A stretch of DNA of 64,000 nt from Plectrocnemia conspersa (GCA_009617715.1 VTFK01000507.1:1-64000); one strand, 5' to 3'. Positions 35,620 through 48,100 are shown, numbered from the stretch's first letter. Translations and numbers: made by a program. The notes: a model not told the origin generated them from the letters alone.

Positions 35620-37165
35620 ATTAAATTAAGACCATCGTGGCCTAACAGGTTACCCCAATGCGCCACGATGGTCGAAAGCAAATTATAAATTTATAAAACA
35701 TGTATATATATAAATAAATATAACAATGCTTTAAACATAACAAAAAAAATTATAAAAATATTAAAATTAAAAGATATAAACCGGATCAGATCCTCGTAGC
35801 TAACATTAAATAAATCAATTTTCAATGCCAGCGTATTAAGGAGCCGTACCCAGCTATAGGCGAGTCGGCGCGCGGATGTCCTAGCCCTAACTGCCATCAA
35901 AAGAGGTCTCGATCGTGATTCTCGAAAATGTTCCGGAACCCAAAATTGAATTCCTCGAGAATAGCTGGATTGTCGACAGTTTAGCGACATACAGCTTGCG
36001 AGAATTCAGCGAATCATATCCCAACGCTCCTAAAAGAAAGGCGCTGGGATATAAGAACGGATAATAACCAAACTTTTGTAAAAGGTATCTTAAATACCTT
36101 TTTTTTTGAATTTTTTACTAAAAGGGAATATTTGGCTATTCGGGATTTCAAATTATAGATCGATTCAAGAATGCTACGAACTAAGGTGTCATAGAGGATG
36201 CGAATAACTGACGGATCGTCAAAGTGAAAGGCATTCCTCATAACAAAGCCGAGCATCTTGGAAGATTTATCACAGACGTCGTGTATGTGTAGAGAGAACC
36301 TCCATTTGCTCTCGAAAGTGATTCCGAGATCTTTAATGGAAGTTTCTCTAGTCAAAATGTTACCACCGAGATGGTAGAAATAAGCTGATGGCGAACGGGA
36401 TCGAGAAAATGACACAGTATGGCACTTTACGACACTAAAGGGCAGACGGTTAACGGAAGCCCATCTCCACAGAGAGTTTAAATCACTTTGTAGAGAGAAG
36501 GAGTCCGCAACAGATCGAATGCATTTATATAATTTTAAATCATCTGCGTGCAGAAGAAGGCCGCCAGGGAAGATTTAACATCAACGCACCCGCCAACTCG
36601 GCTCCAGTCCATACCTAAAAGTAAATTATTTAATAAACCAAAATCTACACAATTTCCAAACGACCATCCGAAATCATTCCGATCGCTCACGCATTCCAAC
36701 TCATTCGTAGTTATGCCATTTTTATTTATATTTAATTTTATCATTAGCGCCGGGTGATAATTATCTTCCGACACCAATACGAATTCGCTCTTAATTACTA
36801 TGCAATTATTTACATTTGTATAAATTAGATCTAATTTGTCACCAAAATTATTATTTACACAATTTATTTGATTTAAATTAAAAATATTACTTATTAAACT
36901 TAATTCAATATTGGCACTAATGTTCGTAGGTAAATTAAAATCACCCAAGATGATACATTTTTTCTTAAAAAAATATTCAGATTCCGACTGAATCATACGA
37001 AAAAATGCAGCAGTGACGTCTTTTAATTGATTCGGCGGAAAATATAACACGCATATAACGATTGAAGTTCATTTCGTCTCGACGAGGATCCAGAGATATT
37101 CTCCGTCAGCTTCGAGATGCACAAGCCTTCGCGCACGAATTGAATCTCTTATGAACTAGTAGGTG
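35620..37165 (-). mobile_element. Jockey/CR1-like LINE, copy 2, with internal deletion
   Basis: On the minus strand an endonuclease segment (about 37165-36560; FPPNQ, CIILGDFNLP, DLIYTN, EDNYHPAL) is joined directly to reverse transcriptase from the LHADDLKLYK motif onward (36550-36014), so the N-terminal RT half is missing. The C-terminal part (35990-35691) has SRSRPLL and RTSARRL, followed by the 3' hairpin at 35631-35672. Frameshifts at both ends show it is dead. Confidence 0.85.
35631..35672 (-). other. LINE 3'-terminal stem-loop, copy 2
   Basis: ACCATCGTGG pairs perfectly with CCACGATGGT. Compared with copy 1, an A-T pair in the stem is replaced by G-C on both sides. Confidence 0.7.
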
Positions 37166-37169
37166 GATT

Positions 37170-39655
37170 TATGACGCTTTTAACGCTTAAAATATTTTGT
37201 TTCTTACGCTTAGTGTGTCAATTTTAATTAAAGCTTTTAGACCCTGTTGTCTAGTTAATGGACCAATAAAATTAAATAAACACTAATTTATTTTGGTATA
37301 AAATTAGGTTTTATATGAAAGACATTGAATTTAATTATTTTATATATTTAATATGTTATAACCAAAACTATGGATTATGTATCATTTTATAAGAAATATC
37401 TTACACACAGTTAAATTATTTACGAAAATATGTTTGAATATATTTTCAGCCTAACAATATTACAAAAAATATTAAAAGTATTAAAAACATTGTGTATTTG
37501 GATTAAAAAAATGGAAATTGCACTTAAAAATACAAGTGATAAAAATATCAATGACAAAAATGAATATCTTGACATAATAACCAATACATTAAATGAACTC
37601 CTGATTTTCATTGATAAAAAATCAGTGTTTTGGGTACAACGTACTACTGTGAGTAAACATGTTTAATTTAATGTTCTATTATTAATAAAGCAGATTATTG
37701 TCCAACTATTTATCTATTTTTAATACATGCCATTGTCATTAATTGCTATCACTTCTCTTTAAAACACTTGACACTTTAACGCGATTAACTCTAACAATTA
37801 CAACGTACCAATCAATTATTTCATTAACGACACACGTTCGTTAAATAATTCGACAAACTTATACCCCGGCTTCATAACAATCTCGAGGGTTATAAATTGA
37901 CGTCACTACAGTTGCGTTCATCAATCTCGCCGAAAGTTTGCCCTCGTTAGGGCAAATCCTGAAAAGGGACCCGAAAATGGCACGAGACCACTCACGAACG
38001 TCGATAATCCCTGAGCTGAGAATTTTAATTTAAAATTAATTTAATTTTCAATTAAACGTATGGAATTTAGCAATTGGTAATTTTTCAATTGATCGAATTT
38101 GCAGAGTGTGACCCAATCGAGTGCATGTACAGTAATTAATCTTCAATCGGGACCGTGTGTAGGTCGTGTAAGCTGGAATTAAGCTTGAAAACTGAATTTT
38201 TAAATAATTAGGATTATCAAGTAATAAGGTCTTAAAAAATAAATTAATCTATATTATATTTGTAATATATATTATACATTAATACTATAGGTAGTATAAT
38301 GTATTATGTAAGCCAATTTGTCTCGAACATTACCGGGTAATGTGAATACTATGTCAACAGCACATAATGGTATCGATAAGCAAAATAAACATATTTCCAG
38401 ACTCTGTACATATGTTTTCAATATAGGTTTTGTCCACTATATTATGCTCTTTTTTTTTTTTAAATATCGTATATGTAATATAATACTAAGATATCCAATA
38501 TAGATAGTTATAAACCTAAGGTTTTATTTATTTTATTAAATATTTTATTTCTACTATACCATAAAATAAACATAGTAATAAGATAATGGTTTGAATTTTT
38601 CTATATTATAATAACATGTCTTACCAGTAAGTAAACATTGCTTTATTTGCTTTTAATTCTATTATCAAATCATATTTTTTCATTGTGTAAAAATACTTAT
38701 CACCCTAAGCCTCTTACGTCACTCTCATCTACATACTTATACAGACAAGCGTTCTAGTTTAAAATGGCCTGAATTTATAATACTATGGTTTAAGAGTTGT
38801 CAATTTGTTGGCAGAGTACCAACAGCCACTACATGGTACATATATGGCAAAAATGGACCACTTTCACCTGGAAAACGTGACGAATAGGGATACGTTCCCG
38901 AGCACAAAGAGCTATAAAATTGCTTTAAACCCATATGAAATTTCACCCCTATAACATAAAATTCGTGCACGGAGACGACATTGTATCGCATGAAAAAGTT
39001 TTAAACTTCGTGTCAGAGTGTAAGAGTGTGGGAGAAGAATGTCCTAAAACACTACCCTGTGACACGCCAGGTGATATCTTGCGGTAACTGGAATGGCCTT
39101 TGAATTGTCAAACTTTAACGAGATATACAGTAACTGAGAACGCTTATTATATATTATTAATAATTTAACATAATAAAAATGATATAAGCACTTGCTTAAT
39201 ATTAGTGATTTAAAAATGGTTGATATTTTAAAAACTGATACACCAAAAATTAAAATATAAATATATATATATATACATATAAATTAATTTCCTAATAGAA
39301 CTTACTTTTAGAGGGCATTTTATAACACATGTCTTGATTTATTTAAATCTGTTCAGGACTTAAATCAATATATCATATTGGAAATAAGATTTTATTTATC
39401 ATATTAATAAATAAAGAAATTAAATCACTTTAGAAAGCTTTATATATTTGACTGAAGCGTTATATATAGACATTTGCACATTTCATTCTAGCTGCCATTT
39501 TTAGGTCCATTGTATTTTTTCAACTTTTAAATTTAAAGTTGAGTTGAACAACGACGTGCTGGCGACCGATTATGTGCTACTGCAATACGTAAGACAATGG
39601 ACTAAAAATATTGTATTTAGCCAAGTTTTGTAATATGATGAATAAAATAAATTAT
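37170..39655. other. intergenic DNA with GC-balanced island at about 37850-38150
   Basis: No gene recognised. The island includes ATTGACGTCACTAC (CRE-like) and is non-repetitive. The frame at 38800-38991 (-) has no family features. Confidence 0.4.
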
Positions 39656-39659
39656 ATTT

Positions 39660-39875
39660 TTTTAAACATTAAAACTGGTCTTTATGATAGTGCTAACTTC
39701 TTTTGCTTTATTTTACAGGTGTGATGAATGATGTATTTTATAGCCTATAAGATTAAATTGTAAAATATGTCTCGGAAATGAAACATATATGTATATTTTA
39801 AATATCGAATAAAACTTGTAGTTCTTCCCTTCGGTTCAGTAAGCCATTAGCGTTCCATGTCGCATTTCTTGCATT
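39660..39875 (-). mobile_element. LINE endonuclease fragment, distal copy
   Basis: Minus-strand reading with stops: RNATWNANGLLNRREELQVL, then NIHICFISETYF and STIIKTSFNV. This is the N-terminal end of the APE-type endonuclease of Jockey-like elements. Confidence 0.7.
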
Positions 39876-40019
39876 TTTTTAAATCATCTCATTTCCAAGT
39901 GCGTCATAATTTTTGTGTTGCCATCTTCTATTCTAGATAATCATTTATTAATTACTTCAAACATTAAAACTGATCTTTATGACCAACAATTAATTTTACT
40001 CTATATTTCATATATTATG

Positions 40020-40355
40020 TTTTAGGCACCCATTGCTATTCAAAAATGGTATATTTTATCTATTTGATATAATTCCTACCATTGTTTATTGAATTTCATC
40101 TGAATATATTTCCTGTTCTTCATATTGGTCAACACTTTTTTTAATTATGATAGCGCTACCTCCTCTTGCTTTATTTTATGTGTGAAACTTATGCTATATT
40201 TTGTAGCCTCTCACTTTTAGGTAAGATTGATAAAGTGTGTCTCGAAAATGAGACATATATCAATTTTTTAAATAGCTACAAAAACTTGTAGTTCTTCTTT
40301 TCTATTCACTAAACCATTAGCGTTCCATGTCATTATTCTTACATTTTTTGAAATC
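40020..40355 (-). mobile_element. LINE endonuclease fragment, proximal copy
   Basis: Minus-strand reading with stops and shifts: MTWNANGLVNRKEELQVF, IDICLIFETHF, then GGSAIIIKKSVDQYEEQEI and YSDEIQ. It is homologous to the neighbouring fragment and in the same orientation. Confidence 0.7.
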
Positions 40356-40564
40356 ATTGTGTTTTATATAATCCTGTTTGTGTAAAGGTGTCTCCTTATA
40401 CTTGAATAATACGCAAGCATAACATAAGAAATGATTGTCCCAATTATCTTGTATTGTGATTCGAGATGTACATTAATATGTGTTTAGAATCAGATGTCTA
40501 AGCATACAGATTATCATTCAACGTGTGGACGCTCCTTAAATCTGTCTGTCAAACACATCCTTAC

Positions 40565-40754
40565 ACGTGTTTTCAACAGTGACGAATTGACAGGTGTCAC
40601 CATAACTATTCATGAGATCCTCGCAGCCATCCGCTAATTTGCCGTTCACTGTCGGTGAAGGGGTAAGGGTTATGTAATTTGTATGCGGCCCGCGTGCCGC
40701 CGTCTCTGAACCGCTGGCCATTATGTTAGGTGCATCATTTGCATCGGTGGCCAT
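40565..40754 (-). CDS. probable first coding exon of an unrecognised gene
   Basis: Minus-strand ATG in good context (ACAATGG) opens 63 codons: MATDANDAPNIMASGSETAA, then TNYITLTPSPTVNGKL, DLMNSYGDTCQFVTV, ENT. They end at a donor-like GTAAGG (an alternative GTGTAA is two bases earlier). A good acceptor, TTATTTTTCATTTTGCAG, lies upstream and would start the exon at 40806, leaving a 5' UTR with a 10-codon upstream ORF (40793-40761). Codon use is richer in G/C than the flanks. The segment is polar, without signal peptide or helix, like a cytosolic N-terminus. I do not recognise the family. Later exons would lie at lower coordinates or outside the window; I could not find them. Confidence 0.5.
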
Positions 40755-40990
40755 TGTGCTCTAATCTCGCATACGGCCTACATGCGCGCCCATTATTGTG
40801 GCGCCGCTGCAAAATGAAAAATAATTGGTCGAAAAAATGCAGCCTAATAAACGTCGGAAACGGAATGGGATTTGTTGGTTATTTCCTGGTCTCCCAGAAT
40901 AAGGTCACCTGCCTATCTGGAACCGTTGGCATTCCGGCCTTTTTAATCTTGCGACTCAAACGCTCCTTTGGCGTGCGCTTGCAATGAGAA
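40755..40990 (-). promoter_or_regulatory. 5' UTR/promoter region of the 40.6-kb exon
   Basis: GC-balanced, non-repetitive DNA directly upstream of the putative start, with the acceptor at 40807-40824 and GGTCACCT/CGGAAACGG blocks. The plus-strand frame here (40730-40987) is a shadow. Confidence 0.3.
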
Positions 40991-41149
40991 TATGTGGCCC
41001 GAAATATTTTTTTCAAATTAAAAAAGTCATATGACATGAAATTCGCTCATATGGTTAAAAAAATACTGCAGATATCATCAGAAAGCATTTTATAATATGT
41101 TTATTATTAAAAATAATTGTATTATTAATATATAAACGGCTTATTAGTG

Positions 41150-41203
41150 TTGAATAATATTTCTTCCGACCCCCGGGAGAGATCAATCGTTCGCGCACCA
41201 CTG
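41150..41203 (-). mobile_element. hAT-type element end
   Basis: On the minus strand CAGTGGTGCGCGAACGATTG leads into a CCCGGGGGTCGGAAGA block, typical of hAT ends. No partner end was found. Confidence 0.4.
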
Positions 41204-41384
41204 GTCTAGAATATAGCATTTAGGGATGCTGTTTCTGTGGTGGTACATATCTTCAGCACGAATCCTGGTTTTTTGTTAATGTAGGGTCCAAAAGTTTTTT
41301 ATGCAAGTACTATATAAATATCGTTAATAGTCATTCGCTTTGATTGTTACAATTGATGGCATATCGTGATACCAAAATTAATTA

Positions 41385-42525
41385 CAGGCGGCCCTCGACT
41401 TTCGGACGTCGTTCGACTTTCGCACAATTCGCTATTTCGCACATTTAAAAAAAAAAACAATTTTTTTAAATTTAATTTTTTGTTTTTGAAAAAAATAAAA
41501 TAAAATATAAACACGAGTGAGAAACGGAAAAACTTGTGTTGATATGAACAAAAATAAATCAAGGACTCATAAACTTCACACAATTCAAGACAAAGATGGA
41601 AATTATTAGACGTTCTGATAGCGGTGAATCTTTTGCTTCAATCGGACGTTCGTATGATACAAACAGGTCTACGATATGTTCAATTTTGCAAAATAAAAAT
41701 ATAATTAAGAAATATGTTTAAAATTGTGGAAAATAAAGATATATTTCCGCAATCTTTAAAGATATGTTTCCAAAATAATATAGCAAAAAAAACATGGATG
41801 AAATGGAAAATCTTTGTCATCGTGGATCGATGACCAACATCAAAAAGATGTCCCTCTGAGTATTTCAATTATTCAAGCAAAAGCTCTTAGTTTGCACAAA
41901 GATTGAAAGGATAGATTAAAAAAGATTTTAATCTGGTTTTTCAAGCAAGTAACGGTTTATTTTACAATTTTAAAATGAGGTATTCTTTTCATAATATTAA
42001 ATTTACTGGAGAATCGGCTGATGCGGATAAAGATGCTGCAAAAGAATTTATTTCCTAATTATCCAAAATTATTGAAGATGGAGAATATTCCTCTAGCCAA
42101 ATATTTAATGTAGATGAGACAGGTTTATTTTTGAAAACTCTTTAACAATGAAAAATATGAATGAAGCCTTCACGCACCTTGACAAATTTTTAAATATTAT
42201 GGTAGATTGTGATCCCAATGAAGAACGCATATCTTAAGTGCGTAGCGCAATCAATAAAGACACAGCATGTTATAAAATACTATATGAAGAAAAGAAAAAA
42301 ATAGTGGAAAACAGTTAACTCTTGATAACTTTTTAAATGAAACACCCGCAAACCCCACTTAAACGTGTCTCTTAAACGCCTCTTAAACATCTTATATTTA
42401 CTTGATAAATAAATATTTTAAAATACACATAATTTACATTTTTTTTACTTCCCTCGACTTTCGTACATTCAACATTCGCACACATTTTCAGGAACCAATT
42501 ATGTGCGAAAGTCGAGGGCCGCTTG
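41385..42525 (+). mobile_element. pogo/Tigger-type DNA transposon with decayed transposase
   Basis: Terminal inverted repeats of at least 20 bp with one mismatch (CAGGCGGCCCTCGACTTTCG / CAAGCGGCCCTCGACTTTCG) are flanked by TA on both sides (41383-41384 and 42526-42527). The left end has a second CGACTTTCGCACA block. The 1141-bp body keeps transposase pieces on the plus strand: the CENP-B-type helix-turn-helix (KMEIIRRSDSGESFASIGRS, from about 41594) and the catalytic-region motif IFNVDETGLF near 42100. Stops and frameshifts abound, so it is inactive. Confidence 0.88.
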
Positions 42526-42527
42526 TA

Positions 42528-43600
42528 TTCCTATTGAGTAGATGATTTAATCATGTCAGCGAAACTTTTTTCAAAATAAAATATGAATTTCTGATACATG
42601 TATTATATGTTTACAATTTTTAATATTCACCAAAAAATTATGCATTCCAAACCTCATTTTCACTCACGCTAAACTATTGTATATGTTGGTCCTGTATCTT
42701 TCTACTACGTACACACACCCAAACTTCTCCGACAGACACTAATGCTAAATCTCTATTTTCGTTCCGGTTAACCGATCCTCGGCGACCTTTTTACTTTAGC
42801 CCATTGTCCTTTTTAGGTTCGGAAAATTAGACCACGTCCGCGCACGTTTGACTTGGTATTGTTGTAACTTGGCGGATGACCCTTGAAGGGTCTTTCTATA
42901 TTTAGAACCGAAATTACACATACTAATGGTGAGAGTCTCTATGAAAGCAAACACGTCGTTCGATAATCTCCGATTTTAACTCGCGATTAGCATATTGAAA
43001 ATTTCATAGTTCATCGACCAAAACCATTCGGTCTAAAATAATATTTGCATTGAAAGTTTTGCGAATTAGCAAAGCGGATTTGGTTTTGGTTAATTGAATT
43101 TGCTTCTACCGCGCTCGTATGTTTTTAATTGAACCTTTGCAAGTATATAATATTTTTAATTACTTTTTCTATTGCTGAACTAATAAAATTCACACTGAAT
43201 ATTTTTATATATTGGTTTAATTCATAAATGCATGTACTTCAATACTAAAATGTAGTATAATATAATATTGGTAACAAAATTAATTAAGTGATAATACAAA
43301 TATGTTTTTGGAGGGATAAAGGATTTACTAAGTGGCGTTCAAAACTGTCAGTTTAAAACCACCACTAAAGTAATTTTTTGTACACATTTTACCCCTGTCA
43401 AATTACAAATTAGAGAAGCATATAATTTCACTAACAAATGTTAGATTATTATATTTTTACTTGTACAATAAATGTAAATATCTACATGTATTCCAAAATT
43501 ATATATCTAAATGTATTCCAATATAATTTCACTAAAATGCCAGTAAAAATATATTTTTACTGGTAATATATGAATTTATATACATTTACTGTAACATATC
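42528..43600. other. intergenic DNA, GC-balanced island at about 42660-43140
   Basis: Non-repetitive island with CCGGTTAACCG and GACCCTTGAAGGGTC palindromes and no open frame; candidate regulatory sequence. The flanks are AT-rich. Confidence 0.35.
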
Positions 43601-43604
43601 TTCG

Positions 43605-43672
43605 GTACCTCACTATAGTGAGGTACCGAAGCTAGCGAGTGTGCGAATACCGGACCCTTAACATTTTGGGTT
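43605..43672. repeat. unclassified palindrome-headed repeat, copy B
   Basis: CCTCACTATAGTGAGGTACC, then GAATACCGGACCCTTAACAT; head of the same family as 27.12 and 51.54 kb. Confidence 0.6.
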
Positions 43673-43967
43673 TTAAATATTATTTTTGCTTCATTCTGAT
43701 TTTTAAAATTTAATGGTTCAAATTCGACATTATTATTTAAGATTTTCAGTGATAGTCAAAATGGTTCAATCTATAAAAAATTACTTAATATTTTCAATAT
43801 CATTTGAAAATAGTTTTACAGCTTGACTAAATATTTCCAGAAGAAAACATTTTATATTATTAAACGTTACAATTGAAACTTAGATATTTAATGAGAAATC
43901 TAAATATTGTATATTATTTATGAATAGGTTTAAAATTTAGCTAGATAATAATAAATTAATCATTGTA

Positions 43968-44387
43968 CAGTGAAATCTCAATATAGCGAAGCTCACGGAA
44001 CCAATGAATATGTTTAGGTATACTAAAAAATCGTTATATTGAATGTAAAAAAGATGATATATTTTTATTTTATTTTTAACTACCATAATACTACATCATA
44101 AAAAAAACTCTTATAAGGTTGACAGATCGTTTTTTGTCCATTTTTAAGGATACTGTATGAAACATAAAATTTGTGAAAAATATGTTTTATAAAAAAAGTG
44201 TGAGGGTCAGCGAAACATTGTGTCAAATTGTAACGTTCTTAAGTTCGAATCAAAATATTTCGTTATACTGAGATCAGTCTTTGTTACAATGAAAACATTT
44301 TGTATGAACGTTTTTCGGGGACAAATTAAAGATTCTTTATACTGGGAATTTCGTTATTCTGGTATTCGTTACAAAGAGATTTCACTG
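43968..44387 (+). mobile_element. pogo-type MITE, copy 2 (complete)
   Basis: 420 bp flanked by TA (43966-43967, 44388-44389). The ends CAGTGAAATCTC and GAGATTTCACTG are perfect 12-bp inverted repeats. The interior repeats TTCGTTATACTGA-type blocks near both ends. No coding capacity. Confidence 0.8.
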
Positions 44388-45035
44388 TATTAACTTTATA
44401 AAATAAACTTTATAATTTAAAAAATATTTAAATTAGTGTTATATAATTTTGTGTAGTTTCCTTTCAAAGGCGTCAGTAAGAGGGATTTTTGTAACACTAT
44501 GTGTTTAATAGTTGGTTGGTAATGAATAGTACTTATTTTGAGACAATGCCCCTTTTTATTGAAAATGTTTTTTCAAGCGAAATTTTAAAAATTCTCTAAA
44601 AACTATAACTTTAAATTGCCAACGTTCGCCAAAATTTAAGTATATATTTTTTCTGTATAGAGAAGCTAATAGAAATCCACATTATTTATATTATATTTTA
44701 AATCCCGTATAAACTAAACATATTTTAAAAAATATTTTTTTAGAATTTCATAATTTTTATACATATTTTGGTAAGTGTTTTACAATTTGAATTGATAAAA
44801 TCATGTTCGTAGTTCGTTCTCAAGCGCGCCCAAAACTGGGATTTCCCTTTCAAATTTGCTTACATGTGACAGTTCTTCTGTCATCGGTAAGCGCTCGCTG
44901 CGCGCGTTTCTGTGCAAATAAATAAACAGTGAAAACTGTTTTAATCACAGCGTTTTTCTTACAAAGGGTCAATTAATGATGAATCAAAGTGATATAGTAT
45001 TAGAATTATAAACAATATAATCAAAACTATAAATT

Positions 45036-45160
45036 ATGAGTGTGCCAGTAAGTGTTTGGTTATATGAATAATAAAGCATGGTTATTTTAACAAAATTACC
45101 ATTGACTTTCCAGGATCTAATATTAAAAGACCAACAGCGGTGATTTCTCAATTAAAAGTA
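45036..45160 (+). pseudogene. possible broken first exons of a gene
   Basis: ATGAGTGTGCCAG abuts TAAGTG, and CTTTCCAG precedes GATCTAAT at 45114. Joining after CCAG gives MSVPGSNIKRPTAVISQLK, ending at a donor-like GTATAC at 45161. As it stands the donor has lost one G (CCAG|TAAGT instead of CCAG|GTAAGT), so the canonical join shifts frame. Upstream, 44820-44935 is CpG-rich and promoter-like. It could be a decayed duplicate, a sequence error or chance. The basic start loosely recalls microtubule plus-end proteins such as CLIP-190, but this is weak. Confidence 0.25.
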
Positions 45161-48100
45161 TACATACCAAAGTTAATTAAACATATTACAATGCTAGTAA
45201 TAATGAAAAATCTTGTATAAGTGTAAACAAAAAGTTACATTTTATCCACTATATAGTATCGTTTACAGTACATTTTCAGAATCAATGATAGATCTAAATA
45301 ACATTTACGTATGACAAACAATTAATATAAGACATATTGCGACAATTTTGAAGAAGATGAAGAGATGTCATATACGTGTTTAATCCTCTATAGTAACTTC
45401 CGTCAATTTTGTTCTTTGGTTGTCGTTTAAATTTAATTTATGGATTATATTAGTAATAATAATGTGTTCAATGTTTACTCTTGATAAAAATCTTATTGTT
45501 TTTAATTATTTTTAAAAGTAATGGTGGAACAATTTGATGACCTATATGGCTACAACGTATAATACAACAAAGAGTGAATCTTCTCATGTTGAAGACACTG
45601 GCAGCAAGTATTATCTTTTTATAAAGAACATACTACATAAGTTTAATGTAACTGAATATCTTGAATTTAGATATTCCTAAAGATAAATGATGGCACAGAG
45701 CAAAAATTGAATAAAAACCATGACGTATACATATTTTGCCACATCGGAATTAAAAATAACCCACTCTTAGATATTTTGGCTAGCAATTATTCCAGGTATG
45801 CAATTACATATTTATAATCATTGTAAAATGTCGTTTATTAGATAACATTAAAAAAACTACACATATAAAAACTGTCCGTTAGCTGATATATATAGCGTTC
45901 CCTTTGCGACGGCGCCGATTTGATCGACATTAACACTCAATCCTCATACATACTAAGAATATATTACACGTTCACTTTTAAAACATACCTGGTTTATTTG
46001 CAATTCTTAAAATCTAACGTATATGTGCATTAAATCGAGAGCAATAATAATGTTTATGTAATATAAAAGGAAAAACTCACTTTTCGGCCTCGGAGCTCGT
46101 CGCCGGTAATTCAAAATTTGAAGATTTCATTACGAAGATAGTTTTATGATTTTATTTATAACACACCTGGTTAATTTGTATCTGATTATTTATATTCAGT
46201 CAAATGACGAATTAATGAAAATTATTGTCGCGAAACAAAATTTTATTATTAAATAATAATTATTTAAAACTGTTGTCACGGTATTGTCGGCCATCTTGTT
46301 TTATATTTGAATGCTTATTTTTCATTGGTCGAAACAACGGAACGCATTACCGGCGGTTCGAAATTCAGTTTTTATTTTTATTATTATAATTGAATATATT
46401 TCCTTTGTTTACGTGTATTAATATAAATACATCTCCCCTATCCAACTCCGTCTCCAACGGTTAGTGATGCTGGAGACCATCAACAGCATTTCGCGACGGT
46501 AGACCCGTCCACAATTTGCAGGTTTTCTTGTTTCTCTTAAAATAAATTTGTGAATGAGTTTGACACCACTGGTATAGACATCGTTATATTTTAAATATTT
46601 CTTATCGATAAAAACATTTTTTTTTCTCACAAGCTATAATCTCATCCTTATATCTATACAGATTTAATCATTAATCTTAAGCCTCTATTTTTTTTGAATA
46701 AATTTAATAAAACTTTGGAAAAGCAATGAGAAATATATTAAATTTTAAAATATTATAATTCTTTTATGTATAATTATAACGTATTTATTAAAATATGAAT
46801 GCAGTAATTGTAATTCGCAACAGTATTGATTGCTGTATAAAATTGTTAACTTTAAAAAGTATTTTTATTTAAAATAATTAAATAATATTTTATTCCTTCC
46901 ATTATTTTTAAAATAAGTTAATGACAATTTCTATTAAACTGGTATTTTTATTCTAGCTAGAACAACAAGGAAAATCTTTTTTTTTTTCCTTTTTCATACG
47001 TACTTTTATAATATTTTTTATGTATATTTTTATTTAAGGTTATATTAAAATTGCCACTTGAAAACTTATATTTTTGATTTAATAATTTATTTTAACCAAA
47101 ATAAAAAATAAAATAATTAATTCACACTAATACTCATATTTGAATCAATGCAATTTACACTATGGATCATATTCTGTCATAATTAATAATAGAAATCTAA
47201 ATAAAAAATTCGTAAAAGCATACATGAATAACACTGCCTTATTCACTTCCAAATATATGGACTGACCAAACTTGTTGCCAATGTGGTATATTTTGATTTA
47301 TTAAAATTTAAATATATTTTCACCACCCATTCAAACAGTCCTATTTGTATGATTATCACGCACTGTAACACAGAGCGTATGCAAATCGTAACAGGAAACA
47401 ATGCGTAATGATCCAAGAGCAATTTTTACGAATTTAAAGGTTTCGTTTTTAGTGTGCGGATGTGAACCACGCTACCAAGAAGTGGGTTGGTTATGGTTAT
47501 GAATCACTATGCCATTTCCTTACCTAGTTTAGAAACTATTTCACTTGTACAAGTAGTATAATAATTATTAGCTCGGATTCCCGATGAAATATGCAACTAT
47601 TATTTATGACAAACGCTGACACGAAGCATACCGACACAGTTGAGTTAAACCAGTTGTTAGTTTATTGTTTGGATTGTACACTAAACCTTATAATTATAAA
47701 ATAGTATGCAAATTTTATTATTACTTTTTATTAATATTCTCAATTACATATTTTAACATGAGCTCAATTTTTTTGCAGCTTATCTAGAACGTGTCGGTAA
47801 TCATGCATTTCCATAGAAAGCATAGGGTTCAAATATGGGTCCAGAACGTACCATATAATAATATATACAGCGTGGTGTCGCATTGACCTCAGTGGAGGAC
47901 GATGTTATTTATCGCTGTCAACCTTTTTTTTTATAATCAAGTATGCCGGACTCCGTGTAGCAAATAAATTTCAGGAAAAAATGGACCCTAGCGCTCACAA
48001 GACGTCATTTCTAAATGGACATCCGACATTTTATGCCTATGTGAAATTGTCCCATATGTGCGTGCGTTTATTTTGGAAAAATGTTTTTCATGCTAATTTG

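Noticed and set aside
40730..40987. 85-aa plus-strand frame
   Set aside because: Shadow of the more plausible minus-strand first exon and its upstream region.
43968..44387. Long terminal repeats of a retrovirus-like element
   Set aside because: The ends are inverted, 12 bp, beside TA, and there is no primer-binding site or polypurine tract; a DNA-transposon MITE fits better. No endogenous virus was recognised anywhere in the window.
45522..45680. Frame with MATTYNTTKSESSHVEDTGS as a second exon of the 45.0-kb gene start
   Set aside because: No good splice sites or phase link; AT-rich downstream part looks random.
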